Origin: Sphingomonas sp. CCH10-B3
GTDB taxonomy: Bacteria; Pseudomonadota; Alphaproteobacteria; Sphingomonadales; Sphingomonadaceae
NCBI RefSeq assembly: GCF_001556185.1
Contig: NZ_LSIJ01000101.1
Span: 85,001 to 110,886, forward strand
DNA: 25,886 bases
Direction: 5' to 3'
Made by a program: the position numbers and the translations under genes. Shown in pieces: positions 1 to 7,074 of this stretch (its first letter is position 1; the number at the start of each line of letters is the position of its first letter). Below the pieces are notes generated by a model that saw only the letters and a list, made by a program, of their open reading frames with translations, was not told the origin of the DNA and did not search any database.

Positions 1-168
1 GATCACGTCGCGTTCGGAAAAGATGCCGACCACCATATCGCCTTCGACGACAGGCACCGCGCCGATCCGGCGCTCGGCCAGCATGGCGGCAGCCTCCATC
101 ACCGACCGTGTCGGCTCGATCGAGATTACTTCGCGGCCCTTGCCGGACAAAATGGCGGCGATCGTCAT
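1..168 (-). CDS. CBS-domain protein, N-terminal part (cut by window edge)
   Basis: The reading frame runs from an ATG at 168 to the window edge and gives 56 residues. It starts MTIAAILSGKG, continues through a VISIEP-TRSVMEAAAMLAERRIGAVPVVEGD stretch (about residues 15-46), and then VGIFSERDVI. This is the typical first half of a CBS motif: an 'ILS.KG' opening, an 'A...L....IGA.PVV' core and an 'SERD' strand end. CBS pairs usually bind adenine nucleotides and regulate an attached or partner domain. Sphingomonads and other alphaproteobacteria have many short stand-alone two-CBS proteins of about 140-150 residues with this opening, and that is my best guess. The C-terminus is missing, so a fused effector domain cannot be excluded. 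A GGAGAG ribosome binding site lies just upstream of the ATG. The gene is divergent from the small membrane protein gene that begins at 259. Confidence 0.85.
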   Translation of the reverse strand, partial: MTIAAILSGKGREVISIEPTRSVMEAAAMLAERRIGAVPVVEGDMVVGIFSERDVI

Positions 169-258
169 GGCGCTCTCCTCGGCTCGCCGGAGGCTTCGCG
201 CGGCCCCCGAGTCGTTCAGGCGCTTGAGATTCGCACTTTTCACGGTCAATGGGAAGCG

Positions 259-537
259 ATGGACGATTCGCACCCCGGACTGGACGATCCCGACTATGCC
301 GCCTTTGCCTGGAGCCGTTATCGCGCGATCCTGCGCTGGATGGCGCTCGCGACCTGCGTGGTCGTGGCGGGCGGCGTGGTGGCGCTCGATTATCTCTATG
401 GCCCGCTGTCATGGGTTGCGATCGCGGCGGCGATCGGCGGATTTGGCGGCACCGCGATGATGACGGCGGCGCTGATGGGGTTGGTGTTCCTCAGCTCGGG
501 CACCGGCTATGACGAGCGCGTCAAGGATATCGACTAG
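259..537 (+). CDS. Small two-helix membrane protein, function unknown
   Basis: This 92-residue protein has an acidic N-terminus (MDDSHPGLDDPDYAAFAW) and two hydrophobic stretches, at about residues 27-46 and 51-77. It ends in a short charged tail (YDERVKDID). I do not recognise a named family. The pattern resembles small conserved hypothetical inner-membrane proteins of sphingomonads, with a soluble N-terminal tail and a helical hairpin. A weak GGGAAG ribosome binding site precedes the ATG at 259. It is the only frame here with both a plausible start and a protein-like composition; the overlapping frames on the same strand are arginine-rich shadows. It is divergent from the CBS gene and converges with the DUF4139 gene, whose stop begins only 2 bases after this stop. 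Confidence 0.7.
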   Translation: MDDSHPGLDDPDYAAFAWSRYRAILRWMALATCVVVAGGVVALDYLYGPLSWVAIAAAIGGFGGTAMMTAALMGLVFLSSGTGYDERVKDID

Positions 538-539
538 AC

Positions 540-2105
540 CTAATAGACCTCGCGAATCGTGTAATCGAGCGAGGCGCTGCCGTTGGCGGGGACCGTCACC
601 GACCAGAACGGCTTGCCGTCCTTGGTCGTCAACCGCGCGCTCGGCGTTTCCAGACGGTAGCTGTCGCCGCCGGGTTCGATCCGCGCTTCATATTGCACTG
701 GCCAGGCATTGGCATTGGTGACGGTCAAGCGATAGCGATTGCGACGCCCGTCGCGCGGCGTGACGGGAATCGGCTTGGTCGACACGCGCACATTAGGTGA
801 CGGCCCCAGTTTGAACTCGACCTGCTCGCCCACCGCCTTGTCGGCGGTCGAGCTCTCGCCGATCAAGATCGGGCGCGCACCATTCGCCGCGAGCACCACG
901 GCATGCCCCGCGGGCAGCGGTTCGCCGAGGCCGGCGATCGCCTTGTTCTGCGCACGAACGATCAGCTGAGTCTGCGACACATCGCCCCGATAGACGCGGC
1001 TTTCATGGATCAGCGCGACGGTGACACGCGGCTTGGAAAGAAAGCCGACCTGCTTCTGCGCGCGCGAGGCGACGGTGACCGGGCTATTCAACCGGTAAAG
1101 CTTGAGGTCGGCAAGGTCTTCACGCTTGGCAAGCGCCCCCGTTACCACGACGTCCTGAGCTTCAGCAGACCGCGCCATCGCCATCATCGGCGGCGGTGGT
1201 GGCGGGGGTGGTGGCGCCGGCGGCGCGAATGCGTAGCTCTCCGCGCCCCGCTCTGCGAGGGGAGGCGGCACGGGGAAGCAGCGCAGGGCCAGCGGCCGCG
1301 CGGTCGGGGGCGTCGGGCTATCGGCATCGCGGTTCACTCGCCCTGCAATTACTGCCGCACCGCCACGGAACGACGTCGGGTCGCTCGACGCCAGCGTCAC
1401 CCAGGCGAACAACTCGGCTGACCGGCGATCGGGCGCCAGCTGCACGACATAATCCGCCTGCCAGTCGAACCCGCCCGCCAGATAGGCGAGCGTGATTTTC
1501 GCCGTCACCGGCCGGTCGCTTTCGGTCTCGATCGACAAGGTCGGCTTGGCCGACAGCCCCGGCGGCACGTCCGGGTAAACGATCGTCTCGTTCAGCCCGG
1601 TGCATTTGAGCGCTTCGACCCCGCCGCCGATCGATACCAGCGCGGCGCCGTCGGCCGACGAACGGATCACCGCTTGCTCCTCGGTGACCTTGCCGGTCGC
1701 CTTGTTCGTCCGCCGCACCATCACCCGCCGCCCAAGCGCGCGGTCGTAGAGGCTGCGCGGGCTCAGCAGATCGGCGTCGAGATTCTTCTCGCGCACGCCG
1801 CGCGGCAGCCCCTCGACGATTGCGGTTTCGGGGAAGATGTTGCCCGCAACGCCTTCGAACCGCACCACCGCGCGGCCCGCCGGGATCGTCACGGTGCGCG
1901 TCTCGGTGATGAGCGCGAAGCCCTGCGGCTCCCCCCGGCTGATCGGCGTCTCGGCGCTGCGATAGGGTGCGCGATAGACCGAAACCGCGACCGAATCGGG
2001 CGCCGCCGAGATGACGACGGCGGGCGTCGGTGTTTGGGCTGCGAGCGGCGCGGACAAAATGACCGCGAGGATGACGCCCAGCACGCGCGACAGCGCCACG
2101 CCCAT
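540..2105 (-). CDS. DUF4139 secreted protein with polyproline linker (second of a tandem pair)
   Basis: I place the start at the ATG at 2105, giving 521 residues that open with a signal peptide (MGVALSRVLGVILAVILS, then APLAAQ). The frame stays open to 2303, but that would overlap the upstream gene and add arginine-rich sequence. The N-terminal region (DSVAVSVYRAPYR, then the TVTIPAGRAVVRFEGVA segment) and the central segment (PTLSIETES, then LAYLAGGFDWQADYVVQL) match the DUF4139 / mucoidy-inhibitor-A-like family, whose biochemical role is unknown. Between the two beta-rich halves lie a proline run at about residues 290-305 and the sequence EAQDVVVTGALAKRED, with D318 starting at 1154. This looks like the start of mature TonB-dependent receptors. 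The upstream gene (2237-3724) is a paralogue in the same orientation, and both proteins are expected outside the cytoplasm. The family call is firm; the function is unknown and the exact start is moderately sure. Confidence 0.82.
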   Translation of the reverse strand: MGVALSRVLGVILAVILSAPLAAQTPTPAVVISAAPDSVAVSVYRAPYRSAETPISRGEPQGFALITETRTVTIPAGRAVVRFEGVAGNIFPETAIVEGLPRGVREKNLDADLLSPRSLYDRALGRRVMVRRTNKATGKVTEEQAVIRSSADGAALVSIGGGVEALKCTGLNETIVYPDVPPGLSAKPTLSIETESDRPVTAKITLAYLAGGFDWQADYVVQLAPDRRSAELFAWVTLASSDPTSFRGGAAVIAGRVNRDADSPTPPTARPLALRCFPVPPPLAERGAESYAFAPPAPPPPPPPPPMMAMARSAEAQDVVVTGALAKREDLADLKLYRLNSPVTVASRAQKQVGFLSKPRVTVALIHESRVYRGDVSQTQLIVRAQNKAIAGLGEPLPAGHAVVLAANGARPILIGESSTADKAVGEQVEFKLGPSPNVRVSTKPIPVTPRDGRRNRYRLTVTNANAWPVQYEARIEPGGDSYRLETPSARLTTKDGKPFWSVTVPANGSASLDYTIREVY

Positions 2106-2236
2106 CACGGCCGCAACTCCCAGCGCCAGCGCCACGGCCGATCCCAGCGACAGAGCGACCGACAGCGCCGCCGAAAGCAGCGGCGCGGCGCGGGCAGGGC
2201 CAGCGGGGTTCGGGTCGCGGCGCACGGCCCGCGGGC

Positions 2237-3724
2237 TCAATACCGCGTGTCGAAGCTGACGGTCAGCACCGCCGTCCCGTTGGCGGGCACCGGCACATGC
2301 CACACCCGCTCATCGAGCGAGCGCTGCTCGCCCGGCAAGCTCTCGCTCGGCACGCGCGTGTCGCCCCAATAGTTATCGAGCCCCGCCTGGGTGACGTCGA
2401 CCGTCACGGCGTCGGGCTTTGCATTGGTGATCATGTAGCGCATCGTCGTGCGATAATAGTCACGCGCGCGTTCGACGGTGACGACTTCGGGCTTCTGCCC
2501 TTCACGGGTGATGCGGAAGCGCGCGGTGCGTTCCCACTCCTCGGTGGCGATCTTCTCGCGCTTGACGACTTCGGGCTTCACTTTGACGTCGAAGGCATCG
2601 CCGGTCTTGATCGACAGCGTCGATCCCATCGGCGTGTGATCGATCGCATTCTCGCCGATGAACTGCGGCTGGCCCATCGCGTCGCGGACATAGAGCCGAA
2701 CGGCTCCCGCCGGCAGCGCGTCGCCCAGCCCGCCGTCGCGCGAGCTGGAGAAGCTATAGGCGGTTTCGGCACTGCTCGGGTCTTCGGACGTGCCGAGCCA
2801 GTAATTGCGGAACTGATAGACCTTCTTCGCCGCGACGCCGCCGACCGACAGGAAGCTGACCTGCTTCTGCTGGTTCGCCGCCACCGTGGTGCGATGGCCG
2901 AGCGGATAGAGATAGAAATCGCCGAGCCGTGCGCGATCCGACGTCTCGGTGCCCGGCTTCACCAGCCCGCCGTTCGACGGACGGCCGTAGCGCACCGGGC
3001 GGTTGGCGTTACCCGGCTCGCCCGCGACGAGCACGACATCGGCATTGGCGAAGGGCGTCTCGCCACCGTTGTTGAGCGTGATCCAGCCCTGCATGTCGAT
3101 CGTGCTCTTCGCTTCATCAAAGAGCGCGACATAGTCGGCGCGCCAGCTAAGCCCCCCGGTCAGATAGCTGAGCGTCAGCGGGCGGGCGCCGCTGCGCCTG
3201 CTATCGAGTGTGATCGACAGCGTCGGCCGCGCGCGCAGATTGGACGGGATCGAATCGAAGATCACCCTCACCGGCAGGCCATCGTCGCGCAGCACTTCGA
3301 TCCGGTCGCCGATCTTGAGCACGACGCCACCATTGACCGCCAGCACTTGTGCACGCTCGCGCGTTTCGGCGCCGGTGGCTGGATTGGTGCGCAGCAAGGT
3401 AACGGTCTGGCCGACTGCCTTTTCGATCAGCGCATTAGGGCTGAGCAAGTCGTAATCGTAATTCTGCTCGACGATCGAGACGTCGCCGCCGCTCAGCCGC
3501 ACCGTTTCGGGGCGGATCTGGCTCGACACGTCGGGGAATTCCTGGCGCGACACGCCCGAGGGCAGCGACAGCTGGCGCACGTCCTGCACCAGTGCGACGC
3601 CATTCGAGTAGATGGTGACGGCCACGTCACCCTGCGCGCTGCGGGTCGCACCTGCATCGGGCACCGACTGGCCGATCGCCGCCGCCGGAAGGATTGCCAA
3701 AACCGTCGCCAGCCCGTGCCGCAT
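2237..3724 (-). CDS. DUF4139 secreted protein (first of a tandem pair)
   Basis: This is a 495-residue protein starting at the ATG at 3724, preceded by a GGGAGAG ribosome binding site. A further in-frame start lies 18 bases upstream but has no comparable site. The signal peptide is MRHGLATVLAILPAAAIGQ. The mature protein starts with a beta-rich domain (VAVTIYSNGVALVQDVRQLSL) and continues with the DUF4139 core RPTLSITLDS, LTLSYLTGGLSWRADYVALF and MQGWITLNN. It then has FYLYPLGHRTTVAANQQKQVSFLS and a C-terminal beta region ending WHVPVPANGTAVLTVSFDTRY. The same core phrases recur in the downstream gene, so the pair is an old duplication. Unlike its neighbour it has no polyproline linker and no VVVTG segment. 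Family members are annotated as mucoidy-inhibitor-like, but no activity is established. The pair is probably co-transcribed, with 131 bases between the two reading frames. Confidence 0.85.
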   Translation of the reverse strand: MRHGLATVLAILPAAAIGQSVPDAGATRSAQGDVAVTIYSNGVALVQDVRQLSLPSGVSRQEFPDVSSQIRPETVRLSGGDVSIVEQNYDYDLLSPNALIEKAVGQTVTLLRTNPATGAETRERAQVLAVNGGVVLKIGDRIEVLRDDGLPVRVIFDSIPSNLRARPTLSITLDSRRSGARPLTLSYLTGGLSWRADYVALFDEAKSTIDMQGWITLNNGGETPFANADVVLVAGEPGNANRPVRYGRPSNGGLVKPGTETSDRARLGDFYLYPLGHRTTVAANQQKQVSFLSVGGVAAKKVYQFRNYWLGTSEDPSSAETAYSFSSSRDGGLGDALPAGAVRLYVRDAMGQPQFIGENAIDHTPMGSTLSIKTGDAFDVKVKPEVVKREKIATEEWERTARFRITREGQKPEVVTVERARDYYRTTMRYMITNAKPDAVTVDVTQAGLDNYWGDTRVPSESLPGEQRSLDERVWHVPVPANGTAVLTVSFDTRY

Positions 3725-3840
3725 GCCTGCTCTCCCGATCATCCCGCCCGTGCACCGACCCTAGGCGGGGGTGCGAACGGGTTCAACCGCAGATCGGCTG
3801 TCGCAGGCCTGAACGGCGCGGCCACGGCGGGGCGGGCACG

Positions 3841-4797
3841 TCAGTCGGCGGGCGTGGTCTCGACGGGCGCGCTATCGGCAGCCGCGGCCCGGGTGCGGCG
3901 GCGGCGCGGCTTCGCCGCTTCCTCGGGCTCGGCGTCGTCCGGGATTGCCGACAGGCTCAACGCTGGCGGGAGCCGGTCGATCTCGATCGCTGCAGGCTCG
4001 TCGGCGACCATATCGGCAACCGGTGCAGTCGCACGCCGTGGACGGCCACGACGCGGGCGCTGGGCATCGGCATCAGCCATCGGTGCCGCCATCGGATTGC
4101 CATCGGCCTGTTCCGACGGACCGGCATCGCGCGCGGGCGCTGCATAGCGTGTATCGCTGTCGTCGCGCGGCTGGCCATCCTGATCGCGCGGAGCGCGGCC
4201 CCGAAACTGGTCGCGGCCCTGATCTCGACCCTGATCTCGACCCTGATCTCGACCCTGATCTCGACCTTGCTCGCGATTGCCGTCACGGCGGTCGCCACGA
4301 TAGCCCTGATCGCGATTGGCCTGATCGCGATTGCCCTGATCGCGGCCGTCACGTGCCTCGCGATAGCCATCACCCGGCTCGCGGTTGCCGCCGTCGCGGT
4401 TGCCCTGATCGCGGCGGTTGCCGTTCGCCTGCTGGGCGCGCTCGCCGTCGACCCGGTCGTCGGCAAAACCTTCGCCGTCGAAATCCTCGTCGGATTCCTC
4501 GTCGAACGCTTCATTGGCGCCGCCGCGCCGCTGCTGGTTTTCCTCGAAACGCGAACGGTTTTCGTTGAGCACGCGGAAGTAATGATCAGCGAACTGCAAA
4601 TAATATTCGGTGTTCACCCGGTCGCCCTGCATCTGCGCATCGCGTGCCAGCGACTTGTATTTCTCCAGCAACTGGGCGGCATTGCCACGCGCGCGATTGT
4701 CGATGCGGTTGCCATTGTCGGGGCGCCCCGAATTGCCACCCTGCGCGCGCTGCCCACCACGACCGCGACGGCGGCCGGCCTGACGATTATTGATCAA
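3841..4797 (-). CDS. DUF4167 protein with long disordered, repeat-rich tail
   Basis: The protein has 318 residues and a TTG start at 4797, preceded by GAGGA. No ATG fits, because the conserved family start (INNRQAGRRRGRGGQ) begins at the second codon. The DUF4167 domain covers about residues 1-95: a basic RGG-like head, then a helical segment NAAQLLEKYKSLARDAQMQGD, and the very conserved VNTEYYLQFADHYFRVLNEN. The rest is low complexity. First comes an acidic patch (DEESDEDFDGEGFADD). A long run of NRDQG/RDQG repeats follows, then the basic clusters RRGRPRRA and KPRRRRTR and an acidic end. The family is widespread in alphaproteobacteria and has no established function. The basic RG-rich head and disordered tail suggest nucleic-acid binding (inference). 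It lies downstream of prmC, separated by 248 bases. Confidence 0.85.
   Translation of the reverse strand: MINNRQAGRRRGRGGQRAQGGNSGRPDNGNRIDNRARGNAAQLLEKYKSLARDAQMQGDRVNTEYYLQFADHYFRVLNENRSRFEENQQRRGGANEAFDEESDEDFDGEGFADDRVDGERAQQANGNRRDQGNRDGGNREPGDGYREARDGRDQGNRDQANRDQGYRGDRRDGNREQGRDQGRDQGRDQGRDQGRDQFRGRAPRDQDGQPRDDSDTRYAAPARDAGPSEQADGNPMAAPMADADAQRPRRGRPRRATAPVADMVADEPAAIEIDRLPPALSLSAIPDDAEPEEAAKPRRRRTRAAAADSAPVETTPAD
4218..4265 (-). repeat. Four identical 12-bp tandem repeats inside the DUF4167 gene
   Basis: The 12-base unit CCTGATCTCGAC (plus-strand reading) occurs four times without change. Read on the minus strand it encodes RDQG repeats. Degenerate relatives of the unit continue to about 4345, encoding NRDQ/GNRDQA. 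The unit length is a multiple of three, so copy-number change by slippage would keep the frame. Confidence 0.9.
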
Positions 4798-4968
4798 GTC
4801 CTGTTGTCCTCGTGCCCTAAACCAACCTTGGCGAAATCAACTCCGGCGATGCTCCAGATTGCGGATGCAAGCCCCTCCGCGCCGGCCAACCCGAAAGTTC
4901 GGGGCGGGCGGCGTATGCCACGGCCACCGGACGTCAGCGGCTTCATGACGAAGGATTGGGCAACGGCC

Positions 4969-4995
4969 CATTTTCAACAACTTAAGTTGAAAATG
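4969..4995. promoter_or_regulatory. Perfect 10-bp inverted repeat, candidate operator
   Basis: The arms CATTTTCAAC (4969-4978) and GTTGAAAATG (4986-4995) are perfect reverse complements around a 7-base centre. The inner part CAACTTAAGTTG is itself a perfect 12-bp palindrome. The sequence is strongly AT-rich in a GC-rich neighbourhood. It sits between the prmC stop (5046) and the DUF4167 start (4797), about 170 bases upstream of the latter. No T run follows the stem on either strand, so it does not look like an intrinsic terminator. A binding site for a dimeric regulator is the simplest reading. The regulator is unknown. Confidence 0.45.
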
Positions 4996-5045
4996 TGTGC
5001 CCCGTACCTCTCAATAGCGACTGGCAGGTCAATCTCCAAGCGGAA

Positions 5046-6002
5046 TTATGTGACGTTTGTCTTGCAGTCCGCGATCTGCGCGAGCAGCGCACGCGGTCGG
5101 TTGCCCAGGTCACGCCGCATCGCAACCGTCATCCCGGCCGCACTCAACATCGCGGCGACGGCATCGGCCTGGCTCGCGCCGATCTCGATGACGGCGATGC
5201 CGCCGGGCGTCAGCAGGCGCGGCAGGTCGGGCGCGATGACGCGATAGGCATCGAGCCCGTCTTCACCGCCGAACAGCGCTTCGGCCGGGTCATAATCGAG
5301 CACTTCGCGCGGCAGGAGGTCGCATGTCGCGACATAGGGCGGATTGGTCAGCACCAAGTCGAAGCGCGCGTCGATCGCCTGCGCCCACACGCCGGCGACG
5401 ATGGTGGCGCGATCGGCCAGCCCCAGCCGCGCCGTGTTGCGCAGCGCGTAGCCGCGCGCGGCATCCGATCGCTCGACCCCCAGCCCGCGCGCCTGCGGCC
5501 ATTGATCGAGCGCCGCCAGCAGCAGCGTCCCCGGCCCGGTGCCCAGATCGAGGATCGTCGAGGGCGCACGCGCGCCGAAATGCGCAACCGCCGCGTCGAT
5601 CAGCGTTTCGGTGTCGGCACGCGGGATGAAGGCGCCGGGGCCGACTTCGAGGTCGATCGTCCAGAAGCCGCGCAGGCCCGTCAGATGCGCGACCGGTTCG
5701 TGCTGCAGCCGCCGCTCGACCAGCGGCGCGAAACCGTCGGGCACGGGATCGTCGAGGTGCGCGAGCAGCATCCGGTTGCGCGGCACGCCGAGCGCATGCG
5801 CCATCAGAAGCTCGGCATCGAGCCGCGGCGATTCGGAAATGCGTGCGATGCGGGCGGCGGCTTCAACCAGCGCCGCCCTGACTCCCTCTCCCCCATGGGG
5901 AGAGGGTGGGGGAGAGGGGCCGTCCTGGGCCGTGTCGCCTGTTGCTCCCCCTCTCCCAACCCTCTCCCCTAGGGGGAGAGGGCTATTCGGAACCTCAGCC
6001 AT
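5046..6002 (-). CDS. prmC: Release factor glutamine methyltransferase PrmC, with in-frame repeat insertion
   Basis: PrmC methylates the glutamine of the GGQ motif in peptide release factors, using S-adenosylmethionine, in the cytoplasm. The 318-residue product has an N-terminal helical domain (about residues 41-120), a SAM-binding loop ([16 protein letters not shown]) and the NPPY catalytic motif at residues 220-223. In E. coli PrmC the NPPY motif is at 183-186, so this protein is offset by about 37 residues. The extra length lies at residues 5-41 ([15 protein letters not shown] through [12 protein letters not shown]) and is the translation of a palindromic repeat (see 5884-5982). The ATG at 6002 overlaps the prfA stop by 8 bases (ATGGCTGA), which supports translational coupling and shows the start was not moved. 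No in-frame ATG or GTG is apparent between the repeat and the conserved domain. The family call is very sure; whether the extra segment is kept in the mature protein is unknown. Confidence 0.93.
   Translation of the reverse strand: MAEVPNSPLPLGERVGRGGATGDTAQDGPSPPPSPHGGEGVRAALVEAAARIARISESPRLDAELLMAHALGVPRNRMLLAHLDDPVPDGFAPLVERRLQHEPVAHLTGLRGFWTIDLEVGPGAFIPRADTETLIDAAVAHFGARAPSTILDLGTGPGTLLLAALDQWPQARGLGVERSDAARGYALRNTARLGLADRATIVAGVWAQAIDARFDLVLTNPPYVATCDLLPREVLDYDPAEALFGGEDGLDAYRVIAPDLPRLLTPGGIAVIEIGASQADAVAAMLSAAGMTVAMRRDLGNRPRALLAQIADCKTNVT
5884..5982. repeat. Pair of inverted GGGGAGAGGG-type palindromic elements inside prmC
   Basis: Copy A (5884-5919) begins CCCTCTCCCCCATGGGGAGA and continues GGGTGGGGGAGAGGGG. 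Copy B (5946-5982) is nearly the same sequence in reverse complement, reading CTCCCCCTCTCCCAACCCTC and then TCCCCTAGGGGGAGAGGG. Each copy is internally palindromic, and the two face each other across a spacer of about 26 bases, in the manner of REP/BIME pairs. Elements of this sort, recognised by translated phrases such as SPLPLGER and PPSPHGGEG, are common between genes in many GC-rich proteobacteria. Here the pair is in frame inside the 5' end of prmC. Confidence 0.85.
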
Positions 6003-7074
6003 CCAAACTCGCCAGCCGTTCGGCTTCGTCCTCGGCGATCAGCGCGCCGATCAGCTCGTCCATCTCGCCCTGCATAATCTCGGGCAGGCGGTGCAAGGTC
6101 AGGTTGATGCGGTGATCGGTCACCCGCCCTTGCGGGAAATTATAGGTCCGGATGCGTTCCGACCGGTCGCCCGAGCCGACCATCGACTTGCGCGCGCCCG
6201 CCCGCTCGGCGTGGAGCCGCTCGCGTTCGGCTTCGTAGAGCCGGGTCCGCAGCACTTTCAGCGCCTTGGCCTTGTTCTTGTGCTGCGACTTTTCGTCCTG
6301 CTGGATCACCGTGAGGCCGGTCGGGATATGGACGATCCGCACCGCGCTATCTGTGGTGTTGACCGACTGGCCGCCCGGTCCCGACGATCGATAGATGTCG
6401 ATCCGCAAGTCCTTGGCTTCGTCGATCTTGACGTCGACTTCCTCGGCCTCGGGCAGCACAGCGACGGTGGCGGCGCTGGTGTGGATGCGCCCGCCGGCTT
6501 CGGTCGCGGGCACGCGCTGGACGCGGTGGACGCCGCTTTCGAACTTCAGCCGCGCGAACACGCCCTTGCCCTCGACCGAGGCAACGACCTCCTTATAGCC
6601 GCCAAGCTCGGCGGGGCTCGCCGAGATCAGCTCAACCCGCCAGCCCTGATTATCGGCATAGCGCTGGTACATGCGCAGCAGGTCGCCCGCGAACAGGGCG
6701 GCTTCATCGCCGCCGGTCCCGGCGCGGATTTCGAGCATCGCCGCGCGCTCGTCGGCGGCATCGCGCGGCAGCAACGCGAGCGCGAGGTGGCGCTCGGCAT
6801 CGGGCAGCCGCGTCTTGAGGTCGGCGATTTCCTCGCGCGCGATGTCACGAATGTCGGGTTCCTCATCGGCCTCGAGCATATGGGTGAGCACGCTCAGTTC
6901 GGCGCGCAACCGCCGCACTTCATTGGCCGCCTTCACCACCGGCTCGAGCTCGGCATATTCCTTCGACACCGCGACGAAGCGGTCGGAGGGCAAATCGCCG
7001 GTCGCCATCAGCGCCTGGAGTTCATCCCGACGCGCGGCAATCTGGGCGATACGTTCGGGGGAGATGGTGGTCAT
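5995..7074 (-). CDS. prfA: Peptide chain release factor 1
   Basis: RF1 recognises UAA and UAG in the ribosomal A site and triggers peptidyl-tRNA hydrolysis. The 359-residue length is normal. The stop-codon-recognition tripeptide PAT is at residues 189-191 within [18 protein letters not shown], and the catalytic GGQ is at 234-236 within [17 protein letters not shown]. Both are within one residue of the E. coli positions. The PxT tripeptide identifies RF1 rather than RF2 (SPF). The ATG at 7074 overlaps the hisS stop as ATGA, and the stop overlaps the prmC start by 8 bases. The factor and the enzyme that methylates its GGQ glutamine are therefore translated in tandem. Confidence 0.97.
   Translation of the reverse strand: MTTISPERIAQIAARRDELQALMATGDLPSDRFVAVSKEYAELEPVVKAANEVRRLRAELSVLTHMLEADEEPDIRDIAREEIADLKTRLPDAERHLALALLPRDAADERAAMLEIRAGTGGDEAALFAGDLLRMYQRYADNQGWRVELISASPAELGGYKEVVASVEGKGVFARLKFESGVHRVQRVPATEAGGRIHTSAATVAVLPEAEEVDVKIDEAKDLRIDIYRSSGPGGQSVNTTDSAVRIVHIPTGLTVIQQDEKSQHKNKAKALKVLRTRLYEAERERLHAERAGARKSMVGSGDRSERIRTYNFPQGRVTDHRINLTLHRLPEIMQGEMDELIGALIAEDEAERLASLDG

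Noticed and set aside
2297..4147. Long plus-strand open frame opposite the DUF4139 and DUF4167 genes
   Set aside because: It is antisense to well-supported genes, rich in Arg/Ala/His with no domain. Long open antisense frames are normal in GC-rich DNA.
4218..4345. Possible CRISPR-like direct repeats
   Set aside because: The units are 12 bases, contiguous, without spacers, and code for RDQG in a real gene.
4890..4903. Short hairpin CCCGAAAGTTCGGG upstream of the DUF4167 gene
   Set aside because: It is only a 5-6 bp stem and is expected by chance in GC-rich DNA; no flanking signal supports it.
4969..4995. Intrinsic terminator for prmC
   Set aside because: The stem is AT-rich and no T run follows on the minus strand, so an operator is the better reading.
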